Below, piece by piece: positions 1-4,508 of a stretch of 7,572 bases of DNA; positions within the stretch are counted from its first letter, which is position 1, and each line of letters opens with the position of its first letter. A program made the position numbers and the translations under genes. Where the stretch lies: the NCBI GenBank assembly GCA_002345475.1, contig DDWC01000129.1, positions 188 to 7,759 on the forward strand, given 5' to 3'. The notes under the pieces are model-generated. The model did not search any database. It was not told where the DNA came from and saw only the letters and a list, made by a program, of their open reading frames with translations. The DNA comes from Firmicutes bacterium UBA2296. Its GTDB lineage: Bacteria > Bacillota > UBA994.

Positions 1-53
1 GTCACGGCCTCGCCGCTACAAAAGATGGATAGCCGCTGATTGCGTCCCCTATT

Positions 54-77
54 GTAGGGGCACAGCATGCTGTGCCC
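54..77 (+). repeat. REP-like palindromic element, copy 1
   Basis: GTAG followed by the perfect 20-bp palindrome GGGCACAGCATGCTGTGCCC. As single-stranded DNA or RNA it can fold into an 8-bp stem with a CATG loop. A GTAG or GGAG tetranucleotide at the foot of a hairpin is the known hallmark of REP sequences mobilised by REP-associated Y1 transposases (RAYTs). Assignment to that class is inference, because no RAYT gene is in the window. Confidence 0.85.
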
Positions 78-179
78 ACGTTCTATCAGGTTTATCGGAA
101 TGAATCAGACGTTAACCTCGTACCCATAACAGGCCTATCAGCTGCTCATCAGCGTTCCTATCAGGCTGTCGTAGTGCCT

Positions 180-203
180 GGGCACAGCATGCTGTGCCCC
201 TAC
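180..203 (-). repeat. REP-like palindromic element, copy 2 (inverted)
   Basis: The same 20-bp palindrome followed by CTAC, so GTAG is at its 5' foot on the minus strand. With copy 1 it makes an inverted pair about 100 bases apart, the arrangement called a BIME in enterobacteria. Confidence 0.85.
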
Positions 204-270
204 GTTAACGAGGATTAGGACGTAGAATCCGGAGCGACAGATACGGAAAAGCAAGGAACGACCGCGAGTC
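204..270. repeat. REP-flanking 67-bp module, copy A
   Basis: This stretch follows REP copy 2 and recurs after REP copy 7 at 2888-2954. Including the REP, the two 91-bp blocks (180-270 and 2864-2954) have equal length and differ at only five positions that I can see. The module is therefore a dispersed repeat linked to the REP, about 2.7 kb apart. It has no coding character. Confidence 0.88.
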
Positions 271-320
271 ACGGCCTCGCCGCTACAAAAGAAGGATAAC
301 CGGTGATTTCGTCCCCTATT

Positions 321-344
321 GTAGGGGCACAGCATGCTGTGCCC
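321..344 (+). repeat. REP-like palindromic element, copy 3
   Basis: GTAG plus the intact 20-bp palindrome, exactly 267 bases after copy 1 and equivalent to it in the second tandem unit. Confidence 0.85.
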
Positions 345-446
345 ACGGTCTATCAGGTTTATCGGAGTGAATCAGACGTTAACCTCGTACCCATCACAGG
401 CCTATCAGCTGCTCATCAGCGTTCCTATCAGGCTGTCGTAGTGCCT

Positions 447-470
447 GGGCACAGCATGCTGTGCCCCTAC
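447..470 (-). repeat. REP-like palindromic element, copy 4 (inverted)
   Basis: Intact 20-bp palindrome followed by CTAC. It is shared by the 267-bp and the 142-bp tandem series and is equivalent to copy 2. Confidence 0.85.
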
Positions 471-588
471 GGTAACGATGAGCGGAACGTGAAGAGTGAT
501 GAATCAAAATGCAAAAGGTGCAATCCATTTTCTCATCGGCGTCCCATCAGAGTCTAATCAGCGTTCCTATCAGGCTGTCGTAGTGCCT

Positions 589-601
589 GGGCAGCCCCTA
601 C
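589..601 (-). repeat. REP-like element, copy 5, apex deleted
   Basis: The element reads GGGCAGCCCCTAC. Compared with its neighbours it lacks the 11 central bases CAGCATGCTGT, which removes most of the hairpin and leaves the foot and the CTAC flank. Its surroundings are otherwise the same as copies 4 and 6, so this is a deletion inside an established copy. Confidence 0.85.
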
Positions 602-719
602 GTTAACGATGAGCGGAACGTGAAGAGTGATGAATCAAAATGCAAAAAGTGCAATCCATTTTCTCATCGGCGTCCCATCAGAGTCTAATCAGCGTTCCTA
701 TCAGGCTGTCAGAGTGCCT

Positions 720-743
720 GGGCACAGCATGCTGTGCCCCTAC
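720..743 (-). repeat. REP-like palindromic element, copy 6 (inverted)
   Basis: Intact palindrome plus CTAC, in the partial third 142-bp unit. It lies just downstream of mltG in the direction of transcription, so a read-through mltG transcript would carry it as a hairpin near its 3' end. No T-run follows on the minus strand, so it is not a standard intrinsic terminator. Confidence 0.85.
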
Positions 744-763
744 GGTAAGGAACGTCTTCATCT

Positions 764-784
764 GGCTGGCGGCTGGCGGCTGTT
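764..784. repeat. Degenerate heptamer array (GGCTGGC type)
   Basis: Three consecutive 7-base units: GGCTGGC, GGCTGGC, GGCTGTT. The array ends 2 bases from the mltG stop codon (787-789). It is closely related to the array beside the ruvX stop codon at 3111-3138. Confidence 0.75.
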
Positions 785-786
785 AC

Positions 787-2037
787 CTAATTCCCAGAAT
801 TCGCCACCTGTATGGCTTTTTGGTGCTCGGCAAAGGTTTTGCTAAAGATATGGGAGCCGTCGCTGCGGGCGACGAAGTAGTACAGTTCGTGGCTTTCGGG
901 GCCCATGGCGGCTTCGAAGGAAAGCAGGCCGGAGCCGGAGATGGGGCCGGGCGGCAGGCCCGGGTTGAGGTAAGTATTATAAGGATGCTTGATCTCCAAG
1001 TCTACGTAGAGCAAAGGCCGCGGTTCGCCCAGGATGTACTGGATGCTGGCGCAGGACTGCAGGAAGCCGCCGATGCCGTCATAGAACGGGTTCTCGATGC
1101 GGTTGTAGAAGACACCGGCGATACGGGCGCGTTCGTCCCGTTTGACGGCTTCTTTCTCGACGATGGAAGCCATGGTGACCACCTGGTGCAGGGTATATTT
1201 TTCGCTCTTGGCACTTTCGGCGTAGCGCGGCGGGATAAGCTGGTTAAAGCGGGCCGCCATAAGTCGGATGATCTGCTCCGGAGAGACTACGGCGGGCACT
1301 TCGTAGGTGTCGGGGAACAGGTAACCTTCCAGGCGGTGGTCGCCGCCTTCGGGGATAAGGGCGATGTAGTCGTAGCTGAGTTCGATGCTGTCCACAGCGG
1401 CCATAAACTCCTCGGCGGTAAACAGGCCGCGACGCTCAAAGAGCTCGGCGGTTTTAGCCAGGGTAAGTCCTTCGGGGATGGTGACGCGGATGTTGAGGTT
1501 GACCACGGCACCCTGCACCAGCTTGTCGATGATTTCAGGCACCGACATGGTGGGCGAAAAGTCGTAGGTGCCTGCCTGAAGTCCGGTGCCTACTCCCTGC
1601 CGCTTTACTTCGCGGGCGAAGGCGGCACTGTCGCGGATGAGGCCGTGTTCATGGAGCAGGTTGCCTATCTGCACGGTGGTGCTCCCGCGGGGAACTGTGA
1701 GCACGACAGATATGCCCTGCCCTACCGGGGCAATGTAGCTGCTGTGGTTGCGATAGGGTTCGGACACAACCCAGGCGACGGTGGCGACCGCCACCAGCAA
1801 GACCACGGCGACAGCTGCCAGGCGACGCAGGATGAAAGTGCGGCGCTCCGGAGTTTGAGCTGCGGGTACGGCCTGACGTTTGGCCAGCAGCCATCGTTTG
1901 AAGGCGTCGAGAAATCTGGAGAGTCCTTTGATGAGGACGCTCAGGATTCTCAGTACCACGGAAACAATGGCCATGAAAATGGCCTTGATATCTATGCTCT
2001 TAAACCAGTTGTCGATTCTGTCGCGGATATCTTTCAC
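787..2037 (-). CDS. mltG: MltG/YceG-like endolytic murein transglycosylase
   Basis: Membrane-anchored lytic transglycosylase that cleaves nascent glycan strands and so sets their length (family knowledge). The protein has 416 residues. A clear transmembrane helix lies at about 70-92 after basic residues, followed by the extracytoplasmic YceG domain: a LysM-like part at about 112-175 and the catalytic part from about 185 to the end. The signature SIVEKE at 291-296 carries the likely catalytic Glu294, equivalent to E. coli Glu218. LNPGLPPGPI, typical of the family, starts at 357, and YYFVARSDGSHIFSKT is at 386-401. The start is GTG at 2035-2037; a perfect GGAGGT at 2043-2048 with 5 bases of spacing supports it. 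The N terminus is longer than usual, with a second hydrophobic stretch at about 18-40. A TATAAT box at 2079-2084 gives the gene its own promoter behind the DUF1292 terminator. Confidence 0.95.
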   Translation of the reverse strand: MKDIRDRIDNWFKSIDIKAIFMAIVSVVLRILSVLIKGLSRFLDAFKRWLLAKRQAVPAAQTPERRTFILRRLAAVAVVLLVAVATVAWVVSEPYRNHSSYIAPVGQGISVVLTVPRGSTTVQIGNLLHEHGLIRDSAAFAREVKRQGVGTGLQAGTYDFSPTMSVPEIIDKLVQGAVVNLNIRVTIPEGLTLAKTAELFERRGLFTAEEFMAAVDSIELSYDYIALIPEGGDHRLEGYLFPDTYEVPAVVSPEQIIRLMAARFNQLIPPRYAESAKSEKYTLHQVVTMASIVEKEAVKRDERARIAGVFYNRIENPFYDGIGGFLQSCASIQYILGEPRPLLYVDLEIKHPYNTYLNPGLPPGPISGSGLLSFEAAMGPESHELYYFVARSDGSHIFSKTFAEHQKAIQVANSGN

Positions 2038-2078
2038 TGGGCACCTCCAGGCTGGGGGTATGAAATACGCTACTTTTC

Positions 2079-2084
2079 ATTATA
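2079..2084 (-). promoter_or_regulatory. Putative -10 box for mltG
   Basis: On the minus strand the sequence is a perfect TATAAT, between the DUF1292 terminator and the mltG ribosome binding site. With 17-18 bases of spacing the possible -35 region (TGGCAA/GGCAAC) is a poor match. The predicted 5' leader is roughly 35 bases. Placement directly behind a terminator makes promoter function plausible. Confidence 0.55.
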
Positions 2085-2109
2085 CAAGAAAGGCGTAGCT
2101 AGTTGCCAT

Positions 2110-2137
2110 AAAAAAACAGGGGCCGATGGCCCCTGTT
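2110..2137 (-). terminator. Rho-independent terminator after the DUF1292 gene
   Basis: On the minus strand AACAGGGGCC, loop ATC, GGCCCCTGTT forms a perfect 10-bp GC-rich stem and runs directly into seven T residues (plus strand A-run 2110-2116). It starts 10 bases after the DUF1292 stop codon. This is the only classic intrinsic terminator that I see in the window. Confidence 0.93.
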
Positions 2138-2147
2138 CATGGACAGT

Positions 2148-2453
2148 CTATTCTTCGTCCTCGTCTTCTTCGTCGGCTTCTTCTTCCTCGAGCAGACGTT
2201 CCCATTCGGCAACGACCTTTTCCCATTCGTCGTCATCTTCGATGTCGACCAGGAGATCTTCGCCGGTTTCTTCGTCGGCTTCGAGCCTCATAATGAGGGC
2301 TTCGTCTTCGGAGGACTCGTCTTCGTTAAGTGGGAACAAGACCGCGTAGCGGAGCTCGTCAACTTCAATCACGTCGATGAGTTGGAATTCGTATTCCTGT
2401 CCTTCTTCGTCGGTCAATATGATTACGTCATCACGTTCTTCGGGGGTATTCAT
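2148..2453 (-). CDS. DUF1292 family small acidic protein (YrzB-like)
   Basis: A 101-residue cytosolic protein of unknown function. Residues 8-42 (DDVIILTDEEGQEYEFQLID... then YAVLFPL) match the DUF1292 pattern of a small beta-rich domain. The family usually lies between ruvX and mltG in Bacillota, as here. A second part (51-70, EALIMRLE... to LLVDIED) is also typical. The tail at 89-101 is almost purely Asp/Glu, 12 of 13 residues, so the protein is strongly acidic. There is no signal peptide and no membrane segment. I chose the ATG at 2451-2453: AGAGGTGA at 2462-2469 sits 8 bases upstream. An in-frame GTG at 2463-2465 lies inside that ribosome binding site and would add only four residues. 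Its own promoter and terminator suggest a monocistronic unit. Confidence 0.88.
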   Translation of the reverse strand: MNTPEERDDVIILTDEEGQEYEFQLIDVIEVDELRYAVLFPLNEDESSEDEALIMRLEADEETGEDLLVDIEDDDEWEKVVAEWERLLEEEEADEEDEDEE

Positions 2454-2461
2454 CAGGTAGG

Positions 2462-2469
2462 TCACCTCT
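2462..2469 (-). promoter_or_regulatory. Ribosome binding site of the DUF1292 gene
   Basis: AGAGGTGA on the minus strand, 8 bases from the ATG at 2453. It contains the competing in-frame GTG at 2465, which argues for the shorter protein. Confidence 0.8.
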
Positions 2470-2486
2470 TTCGCACTTATTGGTTT

Positions 2487-2515
2487 ATTTTAACGCAGGT
2501 ATAGGGTGAAGTCAA
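2487..2515 (-). promoter_or_regulatory. Sigma-A type promoter for the DUF1292 gene
   Basis: On the minus strand TTGACT (plus 2510-2515), a spacer of exactly 17 bases and TAAAAT (plus 2487-2492). Each hexamer matches the sigma-A consensus at five of six positions. The start codon is about 33 bases beyond the -10 box. The promoter lies at the end of the repeat-filled spacer, with a heptamer array beginning 5 bases upstream of the -35 box. Confidence 0.8.
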
Positions 2516-2520
2516 ATACC

Positions 2521-2549
2521 AGCCGCCAGAGCCGCCAGCCACCAGCGAG
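2521..2549. repeat. Degenerate heptamer array (AGCCGCC type)
   Basis: Units AGCCGCC (2521), AGCCGCC (2530) and AGCCACC (2537), with a 2-base insertion after the first, then AGCG. It is the inverse complement of the arrays at 764 and 3111. Sixteen bases, 2530-2545, are an exact inverted copy of 3109-3124. Confidence 0.7.
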
Positions 2550-2553
2550 ATTG

Positions 2554-2585
2554 CGACAGCCTGATAAGCCTGATTAGGACTGATG
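2554..2585. repeat. Dispersed 32-bp direct repeat, copy A
   Basis: CGACAGCCTGATAAGCCTGA and the next 12 bases recur exactly at 2672-2703, offset by 118. Inside the repeat CTGAT returns with a 9-10 base spacing. No coding potential is seen. Confidence 0.85.
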
Positions 2586-2598
2586 GGGATTTACGGTT

Positions 2599-2629
2599 GT
2601 CGCTTGTTGTCTGTTGTCTGCCGTTTGTC
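2599..2629. repeat. Degenerate heptamer array (GTTGTCT type)
   Basis: Units GTCGCTT, GTTGTCT, GTTGTCT and GCCGTTT, followed by GTC, run with an unbroken 7-base period from 2599. Confidence 0.7.
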
Positions 2630-2630
2630 A

Positions 2631-2665
2631 AACACCCAACGACAAATGATCAATGATTAACGATC
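2631..2665. repeat. Degenerate heptamer array (AATGATC type)
   Basis: Five units in constant phase: AACACCC, AACGACA, AATGATC, AATGATT, AACGATC. The word differs from the neighbouring array at 2599, but the period is the same. Confidence 0.7.
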
Positions 2666-2671
2666 GGGATA

Positions 2672-2703
2672 CGACAGCCTGATAAGCCTGATTAGGACTG
2701 ATG
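2672..2703. repeat. Dispersed 32-bp direct repeat, copy B
   Basis: Exact second copy of 2554-2585. The bases between the copies (2586-2671) hold two heptamer arrays. From 2704 to 2774 I see no gene and no clear repeat. Confidence 0.85.
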
Positions 2704-2774
2704 AGAACTGATACGAGGAGAGATGACCGGACACTGACACCACTGCCGGGGACACAGCGACCACAGGGGGAACC

Positions 2775-2795
2775 GGCGCTTGGCGGTTAGTGGAG
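2775..2795. repeat. Short heptamer array (GGCGCTT type)
   Basis: GGCGCTT, GGCGGTT and the looser AGTGGAG. The first word is the same one used in the array upstream of alaS at 7542-7572. Confidence 0.5.
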
Positions 2796-2802
2796 CGGGT
2801 AA

Positions 2803-2851
2803 GCATTCGGCACTCAGCATTCAGCAATCAGCATTTGGCACAACGCAATAG
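2803..2851. repeat. Degenerate heptamer array (GCATTCA type), 7 units
   Basis: Seven consecutive units, each starting with GCA: GCATTCG, GCACTCA, GCATTCA, GCAATCA, GCATTTG, GCACAAC, GCAATAG. The 7-base phase is unbroken over 49 bases. Confidence 0.85.
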
Positions 2852-2863
2852 AACAAGGGCCGT

Positions 2864-2887
2864 GGGCACAGCATGCTGTGCCCCTAC
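2864..2887 (-). repeat. REP-like palindromic element, copy 7 (inverted)
   Basis: Intact 20-bp palindrome followed by CTAC. It lies in the ruvX-DUF1292 spacer, with the 67-bp module next to it as in copy 2. Confidence 0.85.
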
Positions 2888-2954
2888 GTTTACGAGGATT
2901 AGGACGTGGAATCCGGAGCGACAGATATGGAAATGCAAGGCACGACCGCGAGTC
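2888..2954. repeat. REP-flanking 67-bp module, copy B
   Basis: Ungapped counterpart of 204-270 with a handful of substitutions (for example CGTGGAATCC against CGTAGAATCC). It connects the two halves of the 153-bp tandem repeat. Confidence 0.88.
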
Positions 2955-2955
2955 C

Positions 2956-3011
2956 GCATTCGGCACTCAGCATTCAGCAATCAGCAATCAGCATTTGGCA
3001 CAACGCAATAG
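2956..3011. repeat. Degenerate heptamer array (GCATTCA type), 8 units
   Basis: Same series as 2803-2851 but with GCAATCA present twice, giving eight units over 56 bases. This single-unit expansion shows that the 7-base word is the unit of length change. Confidence 0.85.
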
Positions 3012-3024
3012 AACAAAGGGCCGT

Positions 3025-3048
3025 GGGCACAGCATGCTGTGCCCCTAC
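3025..3048 (-). repeat. REP-like palindromic element, copy 8 (inverted)
   Basis: Intact 20-bp palindrome plus CTAC, in the second 153-bp unit and about 90 bases downstream of the ruvX stop codon in the direction of transcription. Confidence 0.85.
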
Positions 3049-3068
3049 GTTAATCTTCGTCCTCTGTC

Positions 3069-3104
3069 GTCCTACAGTCTAACGTCTAAAGTCTAGCGTC
3101 CAGA
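3069..3104. repeat. Degenerate heptamer array (GTCTAAC type)
   Basis: GTCTAAC, GTCTAAA, GTCTAGC and GTCCAGA follow one another from 3077 with a 7-base period. An 8-base relative, GTCCTACA, precedes them at 3069. Confidence 0.75.
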
Positions 3105-3110
3105 ATGCCT

Positions 3111-3138
3111 GGTGGCTGGCGGCTGGCGGCTGTCGGCT
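3111..3138. repeat. Heptamer array overlapping the ruvX stop codon
   Basis: Four units: GGTGGCT, GGCGGCT, GGCGGCT, GTCGGCT. Read on the minus strand, the array begins with the last two bases of the ruvX TAG. It is inverted relative to the array at 2521-2549, with a 16-bp exact match (3109-3124). Confidence 0.8.
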
Positions 3139-3556
3139 ACCTTCCTACTTTATCTAGATACGTCTGCAAAATAACCTGGGCTGCGATGCGGTCCACTACT
3201 TCCCGCCGCTTTTTGCGGGAGACATCCCCTTCGATCATGCTGCGCTGGGCGATGGTGGTGGAGAAACGTTCGTCCACCAGGGTGACAGGGATCTTGATCT
3301 GAGGCTGCAGGCGGTTGACAAAAGCCTGTATCTTCTCGGCCTGGGGGCCGAGGTCGTTGTTAAGCAAGCGCGGCAGGCCGACCACTATTTCGACGGCCTC
3401 GTATTGCGTGATTAGTTCCCGCACCCGCGCCAGGTCGGCCTTAATATTGGTGCGCCGGATTACTTCGACGCCCTGGGCGGTGATGCGCAAGGCGTCGCTT
3501 ACGGCGACGCCAATGGTCTTACTGCCTACGTCTAATGCTATGATTCTGCCCTGCAT
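3137..3556 (-). CDS. ruvX: RuvX/YqgF Holliday junction resolvase-like protein
   Basis: RNase H-fold protein of the RuvX/YqgF family, a predicted nuclease linked to 16S/23S rRNA maturation and proposed as a Holliday junction resolvase (family knowledge). At 139 residues it has the usual family length. Motifs in order: ALDVGSKTIGVAVSD at 7-21 with acidic Asp9; EIVVGLPR at 56-63; DERFST at 95-100; and the C-terminal VVDRIAAQVILQTYLD with Asp122. Asp9, the DER acidic residues and Asp122 form the expected active site. The ATG at 3554-3556 is chosen because family homology starts there and AAGGTGG at 3564-3570 precedes it. The frame stays open upstream, but only inside the previous gene. The start is 2 bases beyond the stop of the aldo/keto reductase, so translation is probably coupled. 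Its stop codon touches a heptamer array. Confidence 0.95.
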   Translation of the reverse strand: MQGRIIALDVGSKTIGVAVSDALRITAQGVEVIRRTNIKADLARVRELITQYEAVEIVVGLPRLLNNDLGPQAEKIQAFVNRLQPQIKIPVTLVDERFSTTIAQRSMIEGDVSRKKRREVVDRIAAQVILQTYLDKVGR

Positions 3557-3558
3557 GG

Positions 3559-4506
3559 CTACACCACCTTGATGTTGAAGTATGTGCAACGGGGTACGCA
3601 GTAGGAACAGAGCACACACTTGCTGTGGTCGACCACGACCATGTTGCTGTCGTCGAGGCTGAGGGCTCCGTTAGCGCAGGCGGCGATGCAGCAACTGCAG
3701 CCGTCGCACCATGGTTCAATGACCAGGCGGCGTTCGCGGTCAAGCTGTTCGAGACCCTGGGGGAAGTATCCGTCGGCAAAGAAACCCACATTGGCGTCGA
3801 TGTCTTCCCGGCAGCCCATGCCCACAGCCACGGAGTGTACCCCGCGCAGATTGCGCACATAGGACAGAGACTCTTCGGCCCGGTGGAAGAGCGAGCCGCC
3901 TCCCAGGGCTTTCATGGCGAAAATGCCTTTGTCGGCCTGGGCCGCGTCGAGGATGGCGGAGGCCATCTGGTCGCGGGAGCCATCTACTATGCCCAGCCCG
4001 GTAAGGTTTATAAGCGGATGTATGACATCGATTTGCGGATGGTTGGTGGCGGCGCGCACGCCGGAAATGAAATGGGTGGAAATACCCACGGCGCGGATGA
4101 TGCCGGCCTGCTTGGCGCGGGAAAGGAACTCCAGGGCGCGGGCGTGTCCGCGCAGGGTGGCGTCGGATTCCTGTTCGTGGAGCATAAAAATGTCTATGAC
4201 GTCGCGGTCCATTTCGCGCCGGGCCTTCTCGAGGCTGCGGCGGGCGTCCTTTTCGTCGACGGCATAGCTTTTGGTGGCAATGACCACTTCCTTATCCCAA
4301 CCCTTGAGGGCGTGGCGAATGTGGTCGTAGGTTTGGTATAGCTCAGCGGTGTCAAAGAACGTGACGCCTTGCTCCATAGCATAACGAAGGAGCCTGCCAC
4401 CCTCTTCGGGTGTCAGGCCCTTCTGCCATGGGCCAAGAGTCAACGTGCCGTAACATAGCGTGCTTACCACTACATTGGGGCACAGATGAACGTGTTTCAG
4501 CCGCAT
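3559..4506 (-). CDS. Aldo/keto reductase with C-terminal 2[4Fe-4S] ferredoxin domain
   Basis: A 315-residue predicted cytosolic oxidoreductase of the ferredoxin-fused aldo/keto reductase group (COG1453-like). The AKR barrel covers about 10-245 and holds the whole catalytic tetrad: Asp52 and Tyr57 in FFDTAELY, Lys79 in ATKS, His110 in FMLH. VGIST at 140-144 is another typical strand. From about 264 two CxxCxxCxxxC motifs follow: Cys267, 270, 273, 277 and Cys297, 300, 303, 307, each able to bind one [4Fe-4S] cluster. Neither fourth Cys is followed directly by the usual Pro. The substrate is unknown. NAD(P)H or ferredoxin could supply electrons, and the sequence does not decide this. The gene sits between ireB and ruvX with 2-base gaps on both sides, so it is co-translated with them. 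The ATG at 4504-4506 has an AAAGGG-type site in the ireB end. Confidence 0.92.
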   Translation of the reverse strand: MRLKHVHLCPNVVVSTLCYGTLTLGPWQKGLTPEEGGRLLRYAMEQGVTFFDTAELYQTYDHIRHALKGWDKEVVIATKSYAVDEKDARRSLEKARREMDRDVIDIFMLHEQESDATLRGHARALEFLSRAKQAGIIRAVGISTHFISGVRAATNHPQIDVIHPLINLTGLGIVDGSRDQMASAILDAAQADKGIFAMKALGGGSLFHRAEESLSYVRNLRGVHSVAVGMGCREDIDANVGFFADGYFPQGLEQLDRERRLVIEPWCDGCSCCIAACANGALSLDDSNMVVVDHSKCVLCSYCVPRCTYFNIKVV

Positions 4507-4508
4507 GA

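Larger units (their letters stand above)
1..477. repeat. Tandem duplication, 267-bp unit (1.8 copies)
   Basis: Bases 1-267 are followed by a second, partial copy from 268 to about 477. Matching points (the start GTCACGGCCT at 1 and 268, the first REP at 54 and 321, the second REP at 180 and 447) are all offset by exactly 267, with only scattered substitutions. Each unit holds a plus-oriented REP, about 100 bases of spacer and a minus-oriented REP. The copies diverge after about 477, where the second runs into the 142-bp repeat series. The left end is cut by the window edge, so more units may lie outside. No plausible gene is present: short open frames here run through the repeats and resemble no protein. 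Confidence 0.93.
419..744. repeat. Tandem duplication, 142-bp unit (2.3 copies)
   Basis: Units start with GCGTTCCTATCAGGCTGTC at 419, 561 and 692. The first spans 419-560 (142 bases), the second 561-691 (131 bases), and the third is partial (692-744). The second is shorter by exactly 11 bases because its REP has lost its apex. Outside that deletion the units are nearly identical, including the segment around 478-560 and 609-691. The same 53-base core (start motif plus REP) also occurs at 152-204, so this series grew out of the 267-bp repeat. The third copy ends 43 bases from the mltG stop codon. Confidence 0.92.
2803..3048. repeat. Tandem duplication, 153-bp unit with REP
   Basis: The unit 2803-2955 holds a heptamer array, a short linker, REP copy 7 and the 67-bp module. 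The second, partial copy 2956-3048 repeats the array, linker and REP copy 8. Array starts are offset by 153 and the REPs by 161. The 8 extra bases are one additional heptamer (GCAATCA) and one A in the linker, so the copies differ by slippage-type changes. Confidence 0.92.

Noticed and set aside
54..743. A CRISPR array or a set of operator sites
   Set aside because: The spacers are not unique: they are themselves copies of each other, of uneven length (about 100-130 bases). The orientation changes and no cas gene is near. An operator role is unlikely because the elements lie at gene 3' ends.
720..743. The REP hairpin as an intrinsic terminator for mltG
   Set aside because: The hairpin is strong, but the bases after it on the minus strand are mixed and hold no T-run. 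A role in RNA stability is possible but not shown.
303..845. Short plus-strand open frames inside the repeat region
   Set aside because: They repeat the same peptide from the REP (AQHAVP or HSMLCPYG) in several copies and have no convincing ribosome binding site.
640..2349. A 569-codon open frame on the plus strand
   Set aside because: It runs antisense through mltG and the DUF1292 gene, begins inside repeats, and its translation is low-complexity (Ser-rich where it opposes the acidic DUF1292 tail). It is a shadow of the real genes.
3557..3619. A longer RuvX starting at 3619
   Set aside because: The extra 21 residues lie inside the aldo/keto reductase reading frame region and do not resemble RuvX. 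The ATG at 3556 has a good ribosome binding site and fits the family start.
3625..4341. A 238-codon open frame on the plus strand
   Set aside because: Antisense to the aldo/keto reductase, which has a full catalytic tetrad and both iron-sulfur motifs. No recognisable family is seen in the plus frame.
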